Assembly: GCA_021731215.1 (NCBI GenBank)
Contig: JAKFXU010000504.1
Location: forward strand, 1-7,507
From: Rhodoferax sp.
Lineage (GTDB): Bacteria; Pseudomonadota; Gammaproteobacteria; Burkholderiales; Burkholderiaceae_C
DNA length: 7,507 nt
Direction of reading: 5' to 3'
In this document: one piece after another, positions 6,451 through 7,507 of the stretch
Layout: each line of letters begins with the position of its first letter
Numbering within the stretch: the stretch's first letter is position 1
Position numbers and translations under genes: made by a program
The notes under the pieces: generated by a model
Database searches by the model: none
Told to the model about the DNA's origin: nothing
What the model saw: the letters and a program-made list of their open reading frames with translations, nothing else

Positions 6451-7140
6451 TCAACTTGGTCTAAGGCCTGCGGCGGCGCGCAGGCTGGCGATCGTGGAAC
6501 CCCAGTCCGGGCTGCCGAATATGGCCGAACCGGCGACAAAAGTGTCGGCCCCAGCGGCCGCGATGGCGGCGATGTTATCGGTCTTGACGCCGCCGTCCAC
6601 CTCGAGCCGGACCGCGCGGCCGGTTTCGCGCATGTAAGCGTCGATGCGTTTGCGGGCCTCGCGCAGTTTGGGCAGCGTCGAGGCGATGAAGGTTTGGCCG
6701 CCGAAGCCTGGGTTCACCGACATCAGCATCACAAGGTCGAGCTTGTCCATCACGCTGTCCAGCCAGTGCAGCGGCGTGGCCGGGTTGAACACCAACCCGG
6801 TTTGGCAACCCTGTTCGCGGATCAATGCCAGCGTGCGATCGACGTGTCGGCTGGCTTCGGGATGGAAGCTGATCAAACCGGCGCCGGCCTTGGCGAATGA
6901 CGGCACCAGCGCATCGACTGGCTCGACCATCAAATGCACATCCATCATCGCCGCGCCGGCAAACGGGCGCAGCGCCTCGCACACCATCGGACCGAATGTA
7001 AGGTTGGGCACGTAGTGGTTGTCCATCACGTCGAAATGGATCCAGTCGGCACCGCCGGATACGACGCGAGCCACGTCGTCGCCGAGCCGGGCGAAGTTGG
7101 CCGACAGGATGCTGGGGGCGATGACGGTGGGTTGTCGCAT
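6451..7140 (-). CDS. rpe: Ribulose-phosphate 3-epimerase
   Basis: This 229-residue TIM-barrel enzyme interconverts ribulose 5-phosphate and xylulose 5-phosphate in the Calvin cycle and pentose phosphate pathway. It is complete and of normal length. Visible hallmarks are [13 protein letters not shown] (8-20), [17 protein letters not shown] (35-51) with metal ligand H35 and catalytic D37, DVHLMVEP (67-74) with metal ligand H69, [10 protein letters not shown] (140-149), and LEVDGGVK (179-186) with catalytic D182. The Asn after HFDVMD, where many homologues have Gly, is what I recall of betaproteobacterial versions. It starts 18 bases after the aldolase stop, with GAGG about 9 bases before the ATG, so the two genes form one transcript. 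In that setting it is probably the cbbE copy of a CO2-fixation operon; whether another rpe exists elsewhere cannot be seen. Confidence 0.96.
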   Translation of the reverse strand: MRQPTVIAPSILSANFARLGDDVARVVSGGADWIHFDVMDNHYVPNLTFGPMVCEALRPFAGAAMMDVHLMVEPVDALVPSFAKAGAGLISFHPEASRHVDRTLALIREQGCQTGLVFNPATPLHWLDSVMDKLDLVMLMSVNPGFGGQTFIASTLPKLREARKRIDAYMRETGRAVRLEVDGGVKTDNIAAIAAAGADTFVAGSAIFGSPDWGSTIASLRAAAGLRPS

Positions 7141-7158
7141 GCAATGGCCCTCGATGGG

Positions 7159-7507
7159 TCAGGCGGCCTGACGCAGCGAGGCGTCCTGTTGTAGGTACAC
7201 CTGCGCCATCTCGTTCAGCGGCAGCACCTTGATCTTCGAGGCCTGCCCGGCGCAACCAAAGGCTTCGAAGCGTGCTTTGACTATGTCGCGCGCAGCAGCT
7301 GTGGCCGCCTTGAGGAACGCGCGCGGGTCGAACTCGTCGGGCTTTTCGAACATCACCTTGCGCATCGCCCCGGTCATTGCCAGCCGGATGTCGGTATCGA
7401 TGTTGATCTTGCGCACGCCGCTTCGAATGCCGCGCCGGATCTCTTCGACGGGGACGCCATACGTTTCCTTGATGTCGCCGCCGAACTGACGGATGGTCTC
7501 CAGCCAT
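7159..7507 (-). CDS. cbbA: Class II fructose-bisphosphate aldolase, Calvin-cycle type, C-terminal part (cut by right edge)
   Basis: The last 115 residues of a zinc-dependent class II aldolase are present; the N-terminal two thirds lie beyond the right edge. The enzyme condenses dihydroxyacetone phosphate with glyceraldehyde 3-phosphate or erythrose 4-phosphate in the Calvin cycle and also acts in glycolysis and gluconeogenesis. The visible part has [18 protein letters not shown] and then [16 protein letters not shown]; the NIDTD segment takes part in substrate phosphate and cation binding in this family. The tail, with [23 protein letters not shown] and [11 protein letters not shown], is characteristic of the long subtype found in cbb operons. 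The reading frame is open to the edge; a GTG at 7416 is internal, not a start. The stop is followed 18 bases later by rpe, giving the cbbA-cbbE order seen at the end of some cbb operons. Confidence 0.93.
   Translation of the reverse strand, partial: WLETIRQFGGDIKETYGVPVEEIRRGIRSGVRKINIDTDIRLAMTGAMRKVMFEKPDEFDPRAFLKAATAAARDIVKARFEAFGCAGQASKIKVLPLNEMAQVYLQQDASLRQAA

Overview
The window is GC-rich and densely coded. Every gene I can support lies on the minus strand, so transcription runs from the right edge to the left edge. The protein sequences look proteobacterial, and the ribulose-phosphate epimerase and the LysR regulator look most like Burkholderiales versions. The window suggests a facultative autotroph or formatotroph, or a bacterium that uses oxalate and formate. 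The taxon is inferred from remembered family resemblance, not from a search.

Right end (7507 to 6451): the C-terminal part of a Calvin-cycle-type class II fructose-bisphosphate aldolase (cbbA), followed 18 bases later by a complete ribulose-phosphate 3-epimerase (rpe/cbbE). The A-then-E order matches the tail of cbb (CO2 fixation) operons such as that of Xanthobacter flavus.

Middle (6334 to 4226): after a 116-base gap come an exported ABC-type substrate-binding protein with no permease or ATPase gene beside it, and a LysR-type regulator 36 bases downstream. A 181-base intergenic region follows. It holds a perfect TTGACA hexamer, two small dyads placed where a LysR protein could bind, and a strong ribosome binding site.

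Left part (4044 to 1): a probable operon of an OFA-family (oxalate/formate antiporter family) MFS transporter, a fused NuoE-NuoF-like formate dehydrogenase beta subunit, and the N-terminal third or less of a NuoG-like/molybdopterin formate dehydrogenase alpha subunit cut by the left edge. The fused beta subunit points to the two-subunit FDH1 type known from Methylorubrum extorquens rather than the separate-subunit FdsGBA type.

A coherent reading is that a C1/C2 acid (formate, oxalate or a related carboxylate) is imported, formate is oxidised to CO2 with NAD+ reduction, and the adjacent cbb operon re-fixes CO2. Nothing here is clearly an undescribed system. The points most worth checking are an extra C-terminal membrane segment on the transporter that looks like a fused small subunit, an apparently lost lysine at its putative substrate site, an alpha subunit lacking the His/Cys3 cluster motif, the orphan binding protein, and the candidate operators. 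No RNA gene, mobile element, CRISPR array or long repeat was seen.
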